A DNA stretch of 64,000 nucleotides from Cryptomeria japonica (Eukaryota; Streptophyta; Pinopsida; Cupressales; Cupressaceae): the NCBI RefSeq assembly GCF_030272615.1, contig NC_081410.1, positions 567,753,152 through 567,817,151 on the forward strand, given 5' to 3'. The translations under genes and the position numbers were made by a program. The notes under the pieces are model-generated. The model searched no databases and was not told the DNA's origin. It worked only from the letters and a program-made list of their open reading frames with translations. This document shows, piece after piece, positions 1 through 11,187 of this stretch. The stretch's first letter is position 1. Each line of letters starts with the position of its first letter.

Positions 1-3000
1 TTGCACTTCCTGACAAAGTAGTAGGAATCCTTTTCCATAGATGGCCAATAGTATCCAGCTCGCATGATCTTCTTGGCTAGTGATGGACCACTTGAGTGAG
101 TCCCGCAAATTCCTTCATGTACCTCTTCCAAAGCCTTTGTTATCTCACCTTGTTCCAGACATCGAAGGAGAGTACCATCAAGACCGCGTCGGTATAGGGT
201 TTCGGCAATAATGGTATATCGAGCAGTTTGGCGAATGAAGGTTTTACGTTGGTTATTTGATTGGTTGGGAGGAAGGGTGTGATCGCGGAGATAGGTGTAG
301 AACTCACCGTACCATGGGGATTCAGAACCGACAAGGTGACATATCATGTCGGATTCGGGGATATCATAAGCGGGAATCCAAAGCTGTTCTACCAAGAACT
401 CGTAGCGTGTTGAATTCTGTGGAAGATCTAGTAGAGATGCGATAGTAGCCATAGCGTCAGCAGCTCGATTCTGATCTCTTGGTATCTGCTCAAAAGTGAT
501 AGTAGTAAATGATGTCTTTAGATTGTCCACCATTTGCTTGTATGGCATGAGTTTATCATCTTTGGTCTGATATTCATCTGTTGCTTGTCGAATGACTAGT
601 TGGGAATCGCCATATACTTGTAGTTCTTGTAATTTCCATTGTATGGCTAATCTGAGTCCTGTGATCAAAGCCTCATACTCTGCTATGTTGTTTGTGCATG
701 GAAATGTGAGCCTGTAAGACTTCGGGATGCTATCACCTTGAGGTGTGATAAACAGAATGCCTGCCCCCGAGCCGTGCCTAGTGTATGAACCATCAAAATA
801 TAATTTCCATGGTTGTACTTCTGTGGTCATGAATATCTCTTCGTCTGGAAAATTGGAAATGAGAGGATGATCACCTATGAGAGGTGCATCGGCCAACTGA
901 TCTGCAATGACCTGCCCTTTGATAGCTTTACGGTCCACATACTCAATGTCAAATTCACTTAGAATCATCACCCATTTGGCCAAGCGACCTGTCAATGCTG
1001 CTTTGCTGAGTAAATACTTGAGTGGATCAATCTTTGCAATGAGTTGTACCTTGTGTGTTAACAGATAGTGCCGCAATTTAGTGGCTGCTAAGATTACTGC
1101 TAGGCAAGCTCGCTCAATAGGTGTGTAATTGAGTTCATAGCCAACCAGTGTGCGAGAGATGTAGTATATAGCACATTCTTTGCCTTCTGCATTATGTTGT
1201 GCCAGTAGTACACCCAATGATGTACTTGTTGCCGAGATATAGAGTAACAATGGTCTACTTGGATCTGGTGGCATCAGCAATGGTGGATTCATGAGATAGT
1301 CTTTAAGTGTCTGAAATGCTTGCTGGCATCGAGCATCCCACTGAAAGCGGATGTTCTTGTGTAGCAAATGTGTAAATGGGTGACACTTATCAGCCAATTG
1401 TGCAATGAATCTTCGGATGGATTGAAGCCGTCCTTGTAGTGTCCTTAGCTGACTGATATTCCTTGGTGGTGGCATGTCCATGATAGCTTTTACCTTTGCT
1501 GGGTCAACCTCAATGCCTTTGCTTGAGACAATGTATCCTAGAAGCTTCCCGGAGGTCACTCCAAAGACACATTTCTTTGGGTTGAGTCGAACATGGTATT
1601 GTTCCAGTCTATCAAAGATTTTATCTAAGATGTGGAGATGCCCATCTCTAGTGAGTGATTTTGCTAGTAAGTCATCCACATAATCTTCCATTATAGTATG
1701 CATCATGTCATGGAAGATGGTGGTCATTGCTCTTTGATAGGTCGCTCCTGCATTCTTTAGACCAAAAGGCATTACATTCCAGCAGTATGTGCCCCATGGA
1801 CATGTGAAGGCTGTCTTATGTTGGTCCTCTGGTGCGATCTTTATTTGATTGTATCCTGAAAAGCCATCCATGAGTGAAAGCATGGCATGTCCTGCTGTCA
1901 AATCCACTATGATGTCGATATTTGGTAGAGGGAAATCATCCTTAGGACATGCCTTATTTAGATCTCTGAAGTCAGTACAAATGCGGATGCCCCCTTTTGG
2001 TTTGCCAACTGGTACAATGTTGGAGATCCATTCTGCATAATCAATTGGTCTAATGAAACCAACATCCAGGAGTTTCTTGAGTTCTGTTTTGACTAGCACG
2101 GCAATCTGAGGATGCATCTTACGAAGCTTCTGCTTGACAGGTTTGGCTCCTTTTGCTACTGTGAGATGATGCATGACTAAATCAAGATCAAGCCCAGGCA
2201 TGTCTGCATATGACCATGCAAAGTTGATCTGACGCTTCTGGAAGAATTCTATGAATTGAGGCTGTTCCTCTGGAGTGAGAAGAGATGCCAAATGTATGAT
2301 ATGAGGGTTTTCAGGAGTCCCCACATTGTATTCTTTAGTCTCCTCAATGAGAATCGTCGATCGTTCCTGTTGTGTACTAGCAGGGAGAATGTCAAACCCT
2401 TCATCCTCAAGTGCCTCAGAGAGGTTTTCACCGTTGGATACGCTCTTTCTTTTTACTTTTGTTGGATCAAACAGTGCCACAGTGTGGTTTTCACTGGAAG
2501 ATCCATGTTTTAATGTTATATTTTTGCAGCTGAAGGGTTTGGCATCCGCCCCGAAGTATGCTGCGCTATTAAGTTCAATGGCGAATCCAGCTTTGTGATC
2601 CCCGCTTGGTAGATTATCCCTTAATTCCAAAAAGTCAATGATAGCCTCATCATTTTGGAAGAGGTCAAGACATGGGGGATTTGGTTGGTTCCATTCAATG
2701 AGTTCAGGGTGGACAATGGGCATTACGTCATCGATTAGGTTAAGTGCGGGAGATGTATCAGTGAGGGTTAAGACAGTGTGGTGAAGGTCGTTGATGGTAC
2801 TCTCCCTGTCAGAATCAGGCGTAGGATGAGACGTAGGGTCTGTGGAAGATGTTTCCAGCTCAGGTACCCAAGTGGTCTTTATCTGTGCTTCTCCGTAAAC
2901 AGGAATGTCTTTGCGTAGCGGAGGTGGTGATGTGTCTTCCTCATCTGAAGTGTTAAGCTGTACAGAATCAAATTCCCACTCATGTGAGTCGGTCTCTGAA

Positions 3001-5630
3001 TCACTCTCCAGCATCCGATTGCTATACCATACTGGGATGTCTTTGGAGTTAAATACTGCAGGCGTGATTGGTTTATGTACCTTTGTGGTGATCGGTGCTG
3101 CAGGAACCGTGATGAGGTTTAAAGGATTTGTTACTGGAAGTATCGGTAATGGTGACTCAGTGGCTGCTGATGGAACGGCTGGTGCCATAGATGCTGCTGC
3201 GGGTTCTGATACAGTTGTTGCTATAGATGGTGTCGCTGATGGGATTACTGCTTCGTTTGGTGGGATGTTTGGCACTGGTGATGGTTGCGGTGGAGTTGTG
3301 AGCCTTGATGGGGCAGTGGGGATAGTGCTTGATGGTGCTTTGATTATAAAAGGTGTCCTCTTTGTAGTAGGTGGGCAAAATGGTTTGCTAGGTTTTCCTT
3401 TAAATCTGAGTTTAGGAAGGATCTCTTTTTCAAAGCCTAGGCCTGTATTACCTTTGGGCTTGAACTCTGGCAGCAGCGGTTCATGTCGTCCTTGTTTGCA
3501 GTATCCCAAAGCACTCTGACCATCATATCCCATTCTTTGCATAATGAGGAGGCCTTTGCCATACTGTTCTGTAGGAAGTGTAACTCGCGGTTTGTCAGTG
3601 GTGATGGGATCTTTATAGATCCATTCCGCTAGGTCCTTATCTTGTGTCTCTTCCTCTTGACTCTTTCCAAGGATGAAAGGCGTTAAGGCACATGCAGGCA
3701 TGTTTAGTGGTTGCTGGAGTAACTGCTGTGGTTTACCATGTGTTCTAGGAGAAGTAGGCATTTGTCCCACACAAAAGAGCTGACTCAAGTTGTATTCTCC
3801 AGGACCTTCCTCTGCGACTTTCATCTTAAGATTTTCTTGCTTGGGTATAGGAGTGTTTGAACTGGCAAGAGAGGCGGGATTTACATATGATGTGGAGGAA
3901 ATGGCTTCCCTATTATTAGGAACAGTAATCTCTGGTTGATGGCTGATATTATGGCAAAATGCAAAGGGATTTGCATCGCCCAGGATTGTGATCTCTGCAC
4001 CATTATGTGGGAACTTGATACATTGATGGTAGGTAGATGGAACGGCTTGCATGGCATGTATCCAAGGTCTCCCTAATAATAGATTATATGGTAGAGGAAG
4101 GTCCAGAACCTGACAAATGATATGCTTTACCACAGGGCCCACTCGGATTGGTAGTACCACAGCTCCTTTGGATGAACGCTCTGCATCATCATAGGCCTTG
4201 ATGGTGATCTTCTTGCGAGGATCCACTGATTCTATTGCATATCCCAATGCTGTGACCAACTGTAGTGTACAGATGTTTAGGCCTGCTCCATTATCTATCA
4301 AGACTCGCTTGATCCTGTGTTGGTTGACAAAGCCTTCAATGTGGAGTGAGGTGTTATGAGGTTGCTGGAACGAAGAGTTGTCACTTTCGGAAAAAGTGAG
4401 ACAAGGTGATGACTTTAGAGTTCCAACCATGGCTTGAAATTGGTCCGTGTTTAGGTTTGCAGGGACTGACACCTCTTGGAGTGCTTGATCCAAGATTGTT
4501 TTATGAGATGGCGATAGGCGTAACAGCTCTAAAATGGATATGAGCGCAGGCGTTTTATCTAATTGTTCCACAAGATTGTACTGCTTTGGATTGGAGGTGG
4601 TGCCTTGTGGAGCTGCCTTGATGGTGACCTTGCCACGACGTGTAACAACATTGCAATTGGAGGTGGGATTTTTGAAGGTTATAGTTGCAATTTGTTCACT
4701 GGCATCATACAGGTGATTTACAGTGTAGTTATACGCAGCCTGCGTATAGTCAGTGGTATCGGTGCCTCGCCTGGAAGTGGAAGGACCCCTTTGATCTTGT
4801 GATGGAAGTGGATTCTTGAACATCAGGTGATCATTATTTGTCATTTTTGGATCATGTCCTTCAATCTCAATTTCTCCTCGATCAATAAGATCTTGAATGA
4901 GATCTTTCAATCGGTGACAATTACTTGTCTTGTGTCCTCTTCCTTGATAGAACTCACAGTGTTCAGTATCTCTCCACCATGCAGGTTTGACTTGAGGCTC
5001 ATAATTCGATAACTTAGGTAGAGTGATCAAATTCTGAGAAATGAGTTGTCGCATCACTGTTTCAATGGGTTCCCCTAAGGGAGTGTATGTGCGTTTTTGT
5101 TTTTGTGGACGAGGTCTTGGTTCATCATGAGATGTGATGCGACCTTGATTAAGAGGAACATTTGTGTTATTTTGAGGTGGAGGATTTTGTCCTGCAAACC
5201 GAACCACAGGTTGTGCATTTTGGACAGTCCGAGCATCCACAACTCCATCGTTAACGATATTCTTATTCTTGTTCCAGAAGTTCGGTTTATCGCTATTGAA
5301 ACGCGGGCGAGGACCATCTTTGGGTTCATTAAAGATTTTGATGAGTCCTTTCTTGATGAGTGCCCTTTCACATTTTATACCCTTGGTGATCATATCATTA
5401 AAGGAGTCTGTGTCTTTGACATCCAGGTGAAATTCCATTTCTTCGTTTAAGTTGGAAATGAAAATTTCCACTAGTTCTTGTTCAGGTAACTGAAGAGAAC
5501 GTCTGCTAGACATTTGGCGCCATCGTTGCAGGAATACTGAGAATAATTCACCTGGTTTTTGTTTGGTGTTGCATAGATCAGCCATGGTGATGTCGCGTTC
5601 AATATTATAAGAGTAATGAGATAGGAACTT
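1..5630 (-). CDS. Tat gag C-terminus, protease, RT, two RNase H domains and integrase start (partial)
   Basis: This is the same frame as the gag above, open for about 1876 codons to the window edge. In order: a zinc knuckle-like CEFYQGRGHKTSNC near 4960-4910, with Tyr where the right copy has His; an aspartic protease motif LIDNGAGLNIC near 4305-4270; LLGRPWIH near 4085; a G-patch-like stretch (GKGLLIMQRMGYDG) near 3565-3500; a Pro/Ala/Thr-rich linker near 3400-3050; RT with a YVDD catalytic box near 1690-1665; a connection RNase H near 1300-1000; a plant-type RNase H (KLYFDGS, then NNIAEYEAL, then YGDSQLV) from about 812 to 440; and the integrase HHCC finger from about 125. The protein copies element RNA to DNA and integrates it. 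Apart from the gag stop it looks intact. Confidence 0.9.
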
Positions 5631-6344
5631 CTAGATGAGTTCCTCAAATGTTCTAATGCCACCTGGAAGTCGGGAAAACCATGATGTGGTTGTTCCTCCC
5701 AAGCTTTGGGGAAAAAGGCGCATTAGGTATGTGTCCTCATAAGCTACTTCAAGACAAGCAGAATGAAATTCTCGGACATGATCACGGGGATCCCCCTTTC
5801 CTCTATATTTTTCAAATTTGGGTGTTTCAAACCCGCGTGGAAAGGGTGGCATATAAAGATTCCTATCAAACGGATAGGGACAGATGTCATTAAGTGAGAA
5901 TTGACTAGTCTTAACACCACTATGAAGTTGTTGGGCGAGATTCTCAACTTGTTGCCGCAACATCTCCATTTCATTAGGAGGAGGAGGTGGTGGGTTACCT
6001 CGAGGGATGTTATATCTGATGGGATCTCTACGCCTTTCTTCCTCATGGCGACTTTGTCTTTCTGATGCTTGTCTTAATTGGGCGAGATCAAAGTCAGAGG
6101 GGAGTTTGGCTCCTTCTTGAGCAAGTCGTAAAAAGTGAGCATCCGCATTGCTCCTTAGTATTTCATCGAATAATCTGTTAAAATGAGGATTATGCTGAAC
6201 CCTTTCGATTGTTGAAGGAGTGGGTGTACCTGGGTTTTCATCATTCCCATTTCCTCCAAGTGCCTCTTGAAATTCATTGAGGTTGTCCTCTTCTTCCTCA
6301 ATTTCTATTTCTCGCTGCCTTGATCGCGATCGGGTTTGAGCCAT
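5631..6344 (-). CDS. Tat gag, N-terminal part, ending at an in-frame TAG
   Basis: The ATG at 6344 opens 237 codons that end in TAG at 5633-5631. The N-terminus is Arg-rich, then acidic, and a proline run lies near residue 120. The segment around DICPYPFD, followed by PKFEKYRGKGDP, is the conserved start of the gag core and matches the right-hand Tat element at about 60626-60723. In that relative the same place reads on without a stop. The frame downstream of the TAG continues the gag core (SHYSYNIERDITMADLCNTK), so the stop is most simply a point mutation in an otherwise open polyprotein. Gag would form the particle that packages element RNA. Confidence 0.85.
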   Translation of the reverse strand: MAQTRSRSRQREIEIEEEEDNLNEFQEALGGNGNDENPGTPTPSTIERVQHNPHFNRLFDEILRSNADAHFLRLAQEGAKLPSDFDLAQLRQASERQSRHEEERRRDPIRYNIPRGNPPPPPPNEMEMLRQQVENLAQQLHSGVKTSQFSLNDICPYPFDRNLYMPPFPRGFETPKFEKYRGKGDPRDHVREFHSACLEVAYEDTYLMRLFPQSLGGTTTSWFSRLPGGIRTFEELI

Positions 6345-9041
6345 TTTGTTTACAAGTTTGTTTTTGAAGTTGATTGAAGATGATGATGAGTGGTGATGAA
6401 ATGAAAGATTGATTGGTTGGTGATTTGTGTTGTATGGGGATCTCTAGCACTTTAAGGTAGATGTAACCAAAATTCCTTCTTTGAATTGCTTGTTTGTTTG
6501 ATAAGTTTGGATGTGATAAGGTGTAGAGAAATCTGAGATGTGTTACAGATTTTGACTACCTAGCAATGAGAGGATTCACTCATGAACTAGTTTTAACCTG
6601 CGTAGATGTGTCTCTTAGGATGAGCTTATCCTAGATATAGAAACAATCTAAAAAAAGTGATGTGATGTGTTTGATTTCAAGCAATATCTAAAAAAGAATC
6701 TTGGGACAAGAACCTCTTAATGTTTTGAGAGTTGGGATGGATGGATGATGGAGTGATGATTTATGAGTGAGATGATGGATGTTTTGTTTTTCAACTTCAA
6801 TAAAAACTTTGTGTTACAAATGGAACAAACTCTACCTCTTCCCTTTCAGGCGTTGGTGGCACTTCTCGAGCTGTGTTGTAGGTGATACAGACATTTGGGA
6901 AGAAGTTGGGATTAATCTTTCCTCCTTGATTTTTGTGATAACTCAGAGCCCTATATTGCATAAAAGCTCTGCGGTTCAATGATTCTGAATCAAACTCGTT
7001 TGTTTTTTTCTTGAAGGTATAGACGCATGCGATGTAGAAAGACTCTATGTGAGACAAAAATTTGTCTATTGAGATAGAAGAATTTCCTCCTTTTGATCAA
7101 AGCCTTTGAGCTTAGTGGTCTCCTTTTCAAGGTGATATTCTAATGACACTTCTTCTTTCGCAAGATGTGAAGAATGGTCATAAATTTTGTCTCTTTGTTG
7201 TTTGTACTTTGTTTTTGGTATTTTTGTTTGTTTTTGAGAAATGTTGGATGAATACTATGTTTTTGGGATTGATTTTCTGATTTTTCTTTGACAAGGAAAA
7301 CAAAGCAAGCACACAAACACAAGAATGTTGCCCCCAAAGGCACAAATGAGTATGGGTCTAGATCAACCCAATCTTTGGACTTGTATATGACCCTTCCTTT
7401 AGATTTATTTTAAAGTGTATTTCCAAAGCCTGAAGTCGGCTCAATTTGCTCTAGGTCTGTAAAACGAACACACTTCAAACACTCTTTATCCCTATGGTCA
7501 AATGGCCAGTTGTGATAAATTTAGCCCACATCTTGATATTTCTTCGACTTTGGTACTACATACCTTATGAATCCCGCCGTGGCAGGTAAGGATGTGATAT
7601 ACTAAGTCTTGCACGAGCATAACAAATAGATGATCCCTATGATGGGGGAGTCACCACTTTTATCAAGCCACAAGTGACTTTTCAAAAAGCTATGTTTCTA
7701 CTCAAGGAAATATGTATGGTGAGTATCTTGGGAGCAAAACCATCTATGCTCTTGCACTAAATTATATCTCAAATATCCTCAATCAATAGAACAGGTGGGC
7801 TACTACTTAAAGGTGTTTAGTCATGTTCGATGTTTTTGGACATAAGTTCATTCTGCAGTGACTCACTTAAGAGCCTTGTAACTGGTGGTGGGGCCCATTT
7901 GTCCTTTCGGCCAGTTACACTGTAGGAACAGCTATACCCAAGGCTACAGCTTTCGCTCTCACCTGATTTCTATAGCGGCTCGAAGGATTTACCGCTCGAG
8001 GTCGTTCCCAAGAGTATCGATCCCTTGGCAGGCCTCTCTTAAAAAGATAAAATTTGAGTGTTACTAACACTTTTCTCTTGCACCTAGGACCACGAGAGCC
8101 AAGGGAGAGGATAGTGTGTGTTAGAGGTAGGACCACTCGACCAACTCTTTGCACAAGTGTGCCAAGCACGAAAAACACTTGTTCTTTTTAATCTATCATT
8201 GCAATGTGATCTAACTATTTGGAGATGTTGCTCCAACAATCATGGTGTTCTTTTTAATTTTCAAAGGCAATTGTTTGAGTAAACTAGAATTTGAAAATCC
8301 TGGTCAACTTAATGAAAAACACGTTTGCATGAAGTAAGATTGTTTTAAAAATGAGACAAGTTGATGGTGAATTTTATTTGCACCAAAAATGGAAGTGTGG
8401 ATTGTGAGTTTTATCTTGATGCAAGAAATAAAATTTGTCTTGTTGATTTTAAGCACCAAAACGAAGTTTGTTTCCTAACTTGCAAAAAAAAAAAACAGTT
8501 GTTTTTGTATAAGTTTGTGGTTCTTTTTACCTTTGAACAATGAAATTCTTTTTAAGAGCCCCAAACAAATGTGTGATTCTTTTTCAAAAGCCCAAATTTG
8601 AAATGTGAAGTTAATTTTAAACCAAAATAAAAAGTGAATTCATTTTTAAAACCAACTTCAAAAACAAGTTAGTAAAAAATATAAATCTACTCTTTAATCT
8701 AATTTAAATCTGCACAAAAGAGAAAAATAGTTAGTAAAATCTGCCTATTTGGTGGGCTTCTACAAGCCTAAATTTTTTATTTTTTTTTTTTGTTACAAGG
8801 TGATTTGTACAACGTTTTGTTACAATAGCGCTAGTCTGCGTTTGAACAGAGGCACTATTTAACACAAACGTATTAAAAGAAAGGGAAAGACAGAGAAGGG
8901 AAAAGCACTGAAACAGGGGGAATAGCGCCAAAATAATGCCAAACGCACCAAAACAGTGTCAAAATCGCAACCTGTGTGACATTTTCAACATTCAAACATG
9001 TTATTGGTTAAAAAAAAAAAAAATGATCTTTTTGGTGTTTG
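6345..9041 (-). other. Long untranslated leader of the left Tat element
   Basis: This 2.7 kb lies between the primer site and the gag ATG. It contains several A/T runs and no convincing gene on either strand. A block at about 7940-8060 resembles, on the minus strand, a block in the leader of the right Tat element at about 58195-58310 (GGCCTG, then ACGACC, then GGTA, then TTC-GA-CC-CTATA in the same order). That suggests a conserved RNA segment. Long leaders are usual for Tat elements. Confidence 0.6.
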
Positions 9042-9061
9042 GATTCACGTCGGGTTCACCA
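9042..9061 (-). promoter_or_regulatory. Primer binding site matching tRNA-Trp
   Basis: The plus strand reads GATTCACGTCGGGTTCACCA, which matches my recollection of the 3' end of plant nuclear tRNA-Trp plus CCA. On the element's sense strand this is a TGG-starting site two bases inside the LTR end (TG at 9064). It would prime minus-strand DNA synthesis. Confidence 0.8.
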
Positions 9062-9063
9062 AA

Positions 9064-10932
9064 TGATGTCATGGAAATGGGGACAAGGCAATAACAAAGT
9101 TCAATGTTAATAAGTTAGTTTCAACCATAAAAACAAAACAAAGAACTAAAAACCATTCCAAACATATCAAGAGAGATTTCAAAAAGCATGAAAGAAGTTT
9201 AACAAAATAAAAGAAAGGAGAAGAGCCTCCCTAAGATGCTTCCATGATGCCTTTTGATGCTTCTCCCTTGTTTCTCTCCTCTCCAAGTCCCAAATGAGTG
9301 TAGCTCTCAGCTTTTAGCACTAGCCATGGATGCCATATGGAGATTCAAGATGGTTGAATATGATAAGCAAATACTATGCAAGAGTAGATAGTGATGCTAT
9401 GAAAAAGCTCTATGCTAATGCCAGTATAACAACAATACTCTAAAATGCTTCTCTTTTGCTTGAGGAGAAGGGTTCTATTTATAGAAGAAATGGGGAAATG
9501 AAGGGTTAAGATTGAATGGTTTAATCAAGGGCCAAGTTTGAAAGTTGGGGATCCATGTGCACAATTGGCACCAATAAAATGGTGACAAGTGTCAACATAG
9601 GATTGGGTTGAGAGAAGAGGTTGGAGGCATTAAAGGCCTGAGAAGACCTCATGGTTATCTAGAAGGTAAGGGTCAAGTCTAAATTAAGATTACCCACTGG
9701 ATTAAGAGTTAATCCAAGGATAAACCTTTGTGCAAATGTTTAAGAGATAATCATGGTCAAAGCATTAAAGGCTTGATGAGACCTTTGGGTTGGGTAGAGG
9801 TTGAGTCAAAACAAATGTTTTAACCATGTGGGAGGGTTTGAGGTAACCATTAATGGTTATTGGAGACTTTGGGGATTAAGTGGTTGAAGGTTGAAAGCCT
9901 TCAATGGTTATCAAAGACTTTGAGCCATTTAGTGGTTGAAGGTTGGAAGCTTTCAAAGGTTATCCAAGACTTTGAGGGTTAATTTGTTGAACACACAAAG
10001 CATTAATTGCTTTTCAAAGACTTTGGAGTCTTTGAGAAGTGACTCCAATTTGCTTAGGAATGTGACAATATTTAGGGGATGGATTAGGCTAATTAGGAAG
10101 GGTTTAGAAGAATTTAGAAGGGGTTTAGGCATACAAGTGGATTTTGTAGGAAAATGCAAGTGGGAGAAATTTTGGTATTTTCAATTAAAATAAAATCATT
10201 TATTTCAATTAAATGGTGTAATTTGCATTTGGATAAATATTCAAATAAATATTAATTTATTTAAATGAGAAAAATGAAGATAAAGCATTTAAAATGCTTG
10301 AAGACTTTGAGGGAAACCATTAAAGGCTTGAAGACTTTAAGGAAAACCATTAAAGTCTTAAGAAGATTATAGAAGGAAGCCATCAAGTTTGAAGACTTTA
10401 AAGCCATCAAGTTTGACTACTTTAAGGGAAACCATTAAAGGTTTCAAGTGGGTAAGGATAAATAGGATTTTAAATAAATAATTTATTTAAAATAGTTGTG
10501 CAACTTGCTTTTGTAGGAAAATACAAGTGGGTGGAGGATAAAGGTGATTTAAATAAATTATTTATTTAAAATAATTGTGCAATTTGCATTTGTAGGAAAA
10601 TGCAAGTGGGTGGAGGATAAAGGTGATTTAAATAAATGATTTATTTATTTAAATGTGAGAGGTGGGATTTTGGGGGTTTTAAATAAATATTAATTTATTT
10701 AAGTGTGAGAGAAGATTTAATTAAATAAATATGATTTATTTATTTAATTAATGGTCTGAATTTGGTTAAGTGAATTAAATCAAATAAATTGAATAATTTA
10801 TTTAATTAATAGGAGAATAGGGTTAAGGTGAATTAATTAAATATTAATTTAATTAATTATTAATTGATGGTTAAATAATCAAATAAATACTAAGTATTCA
10901 TTTAATTAAGTGGACAGATTTATGTGACTACA
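9064..10932 (-). repeat. 5' LTR of the left Tat element
   Basis: The LTR starts (minus strand) TGTAGTCACA at 10932 and ends ATGACATCA at 9064, next to the primer site. A TATAAATAG box is present on the minus strand near 9470-9482. The U3 part is full of AAATAAAT/ATTTATTT palindromes and contains a 79-bp tandem repeat. The LTR start resembles that of the right Tat element (both reach a GTCCA-TTAATTAAAT stretch within 40 bases). The outer boundary is inferred, because the partner LTR is outside the window. Confidence 0.6.
10470..10640. repeat. 79-bp tandem repeat in LTR U3
   Basis: A unit that runs from an AAATAAAT/ATTTATTT palindrome through TTGTAGGAAAA and CAAGTGGGTGGAGG to AAGGTGATTT occurs twice in full and a third time in part, with a 79-bp period. 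A shorter diverged relative lies near 10140-10260. The position upstream of the TATA-like box suggests an enhancer-like array, which is inference. Confidence 0.75.
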
Positions 10933-11187
10933 ATTAATATTTTAGATCTAATGGAATATCATGAAGGTGAGTTTCAGGGAGATGTAACAGCAACATAAAT
11001 GAACATTCCAGCATCTACTTCACAGAAGGAGGAGATAGAGGCAATTTTGCACAGCAGGGTGAGTAGGAGCACAAGGAACAAGCAATATTTTGAATATTTG
11101 GTTAAATGGCTTGGAAGACCTATTGAAGACTCATCTTGGTTATCAGAAGCTGAAGTTAAAGGCCTTGGTTTTCCTCTTGAGAAGTGA
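10933..11187 (+). pseudogene. Chromovirus integrase C-terminus with chromodomain (truncated)
   Basis: The frame reads into the Tat LTR boundary and ends at TGA 11188-11190. It contains EAILHSRVSR, then YFEYLVKWLGRPIEDSSW, the typical chromodomain found at the C-terminus of Ty3/gypsy chromovirus integrase, where it directs insertion to modified chromatin. One in-frame TAA at 10996-10998 and the loss of everything 5' show that it is a relic. The Tat element inserted within or just upstream of this region. Confidence 0.8.

Larger units (their letters stand above)
1..10932 (-). mobile_element. Tat-lineage Ty3/gypsy retrotransposon (left copy), 3' end outside window
   Basis: Read on the minus strand, the order is 5' LTR (9064-10932), primer binding site (9042-9061), a 2.7 kb leader, then one long gag-protease-RT-RNase H frame that enters the integrase zinc finger at the left edge. 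A second, plant-type RNase H between the first RNase H and integrase is characteristic of the Tat lineage. The 3' LTR and integrase core lie outside the window, so LTR identity and target duplication cannot be read. The right LTR boundary abuts a chromovirus pol remnant, so the element inserted into an older element. A related but distinct Tat family is at 56672-64000. Confidence 0.9.

Noticed and set aside
2905-3519. A 204-codon plus-strand frame rich in Gly, Val and Ser
   Set aside because: It is antisense to the Pro/Ala/Thr-rich linker of the Tat polyprotein, which is clearly the coding strand.
9042-9061. Possible tRNA-Trp gene
   Set aside because: Only the last 20 nt including CCA are present. 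Nuclear tRNA genes do not encode CCA, and the place next to an LTR fits a primer site.
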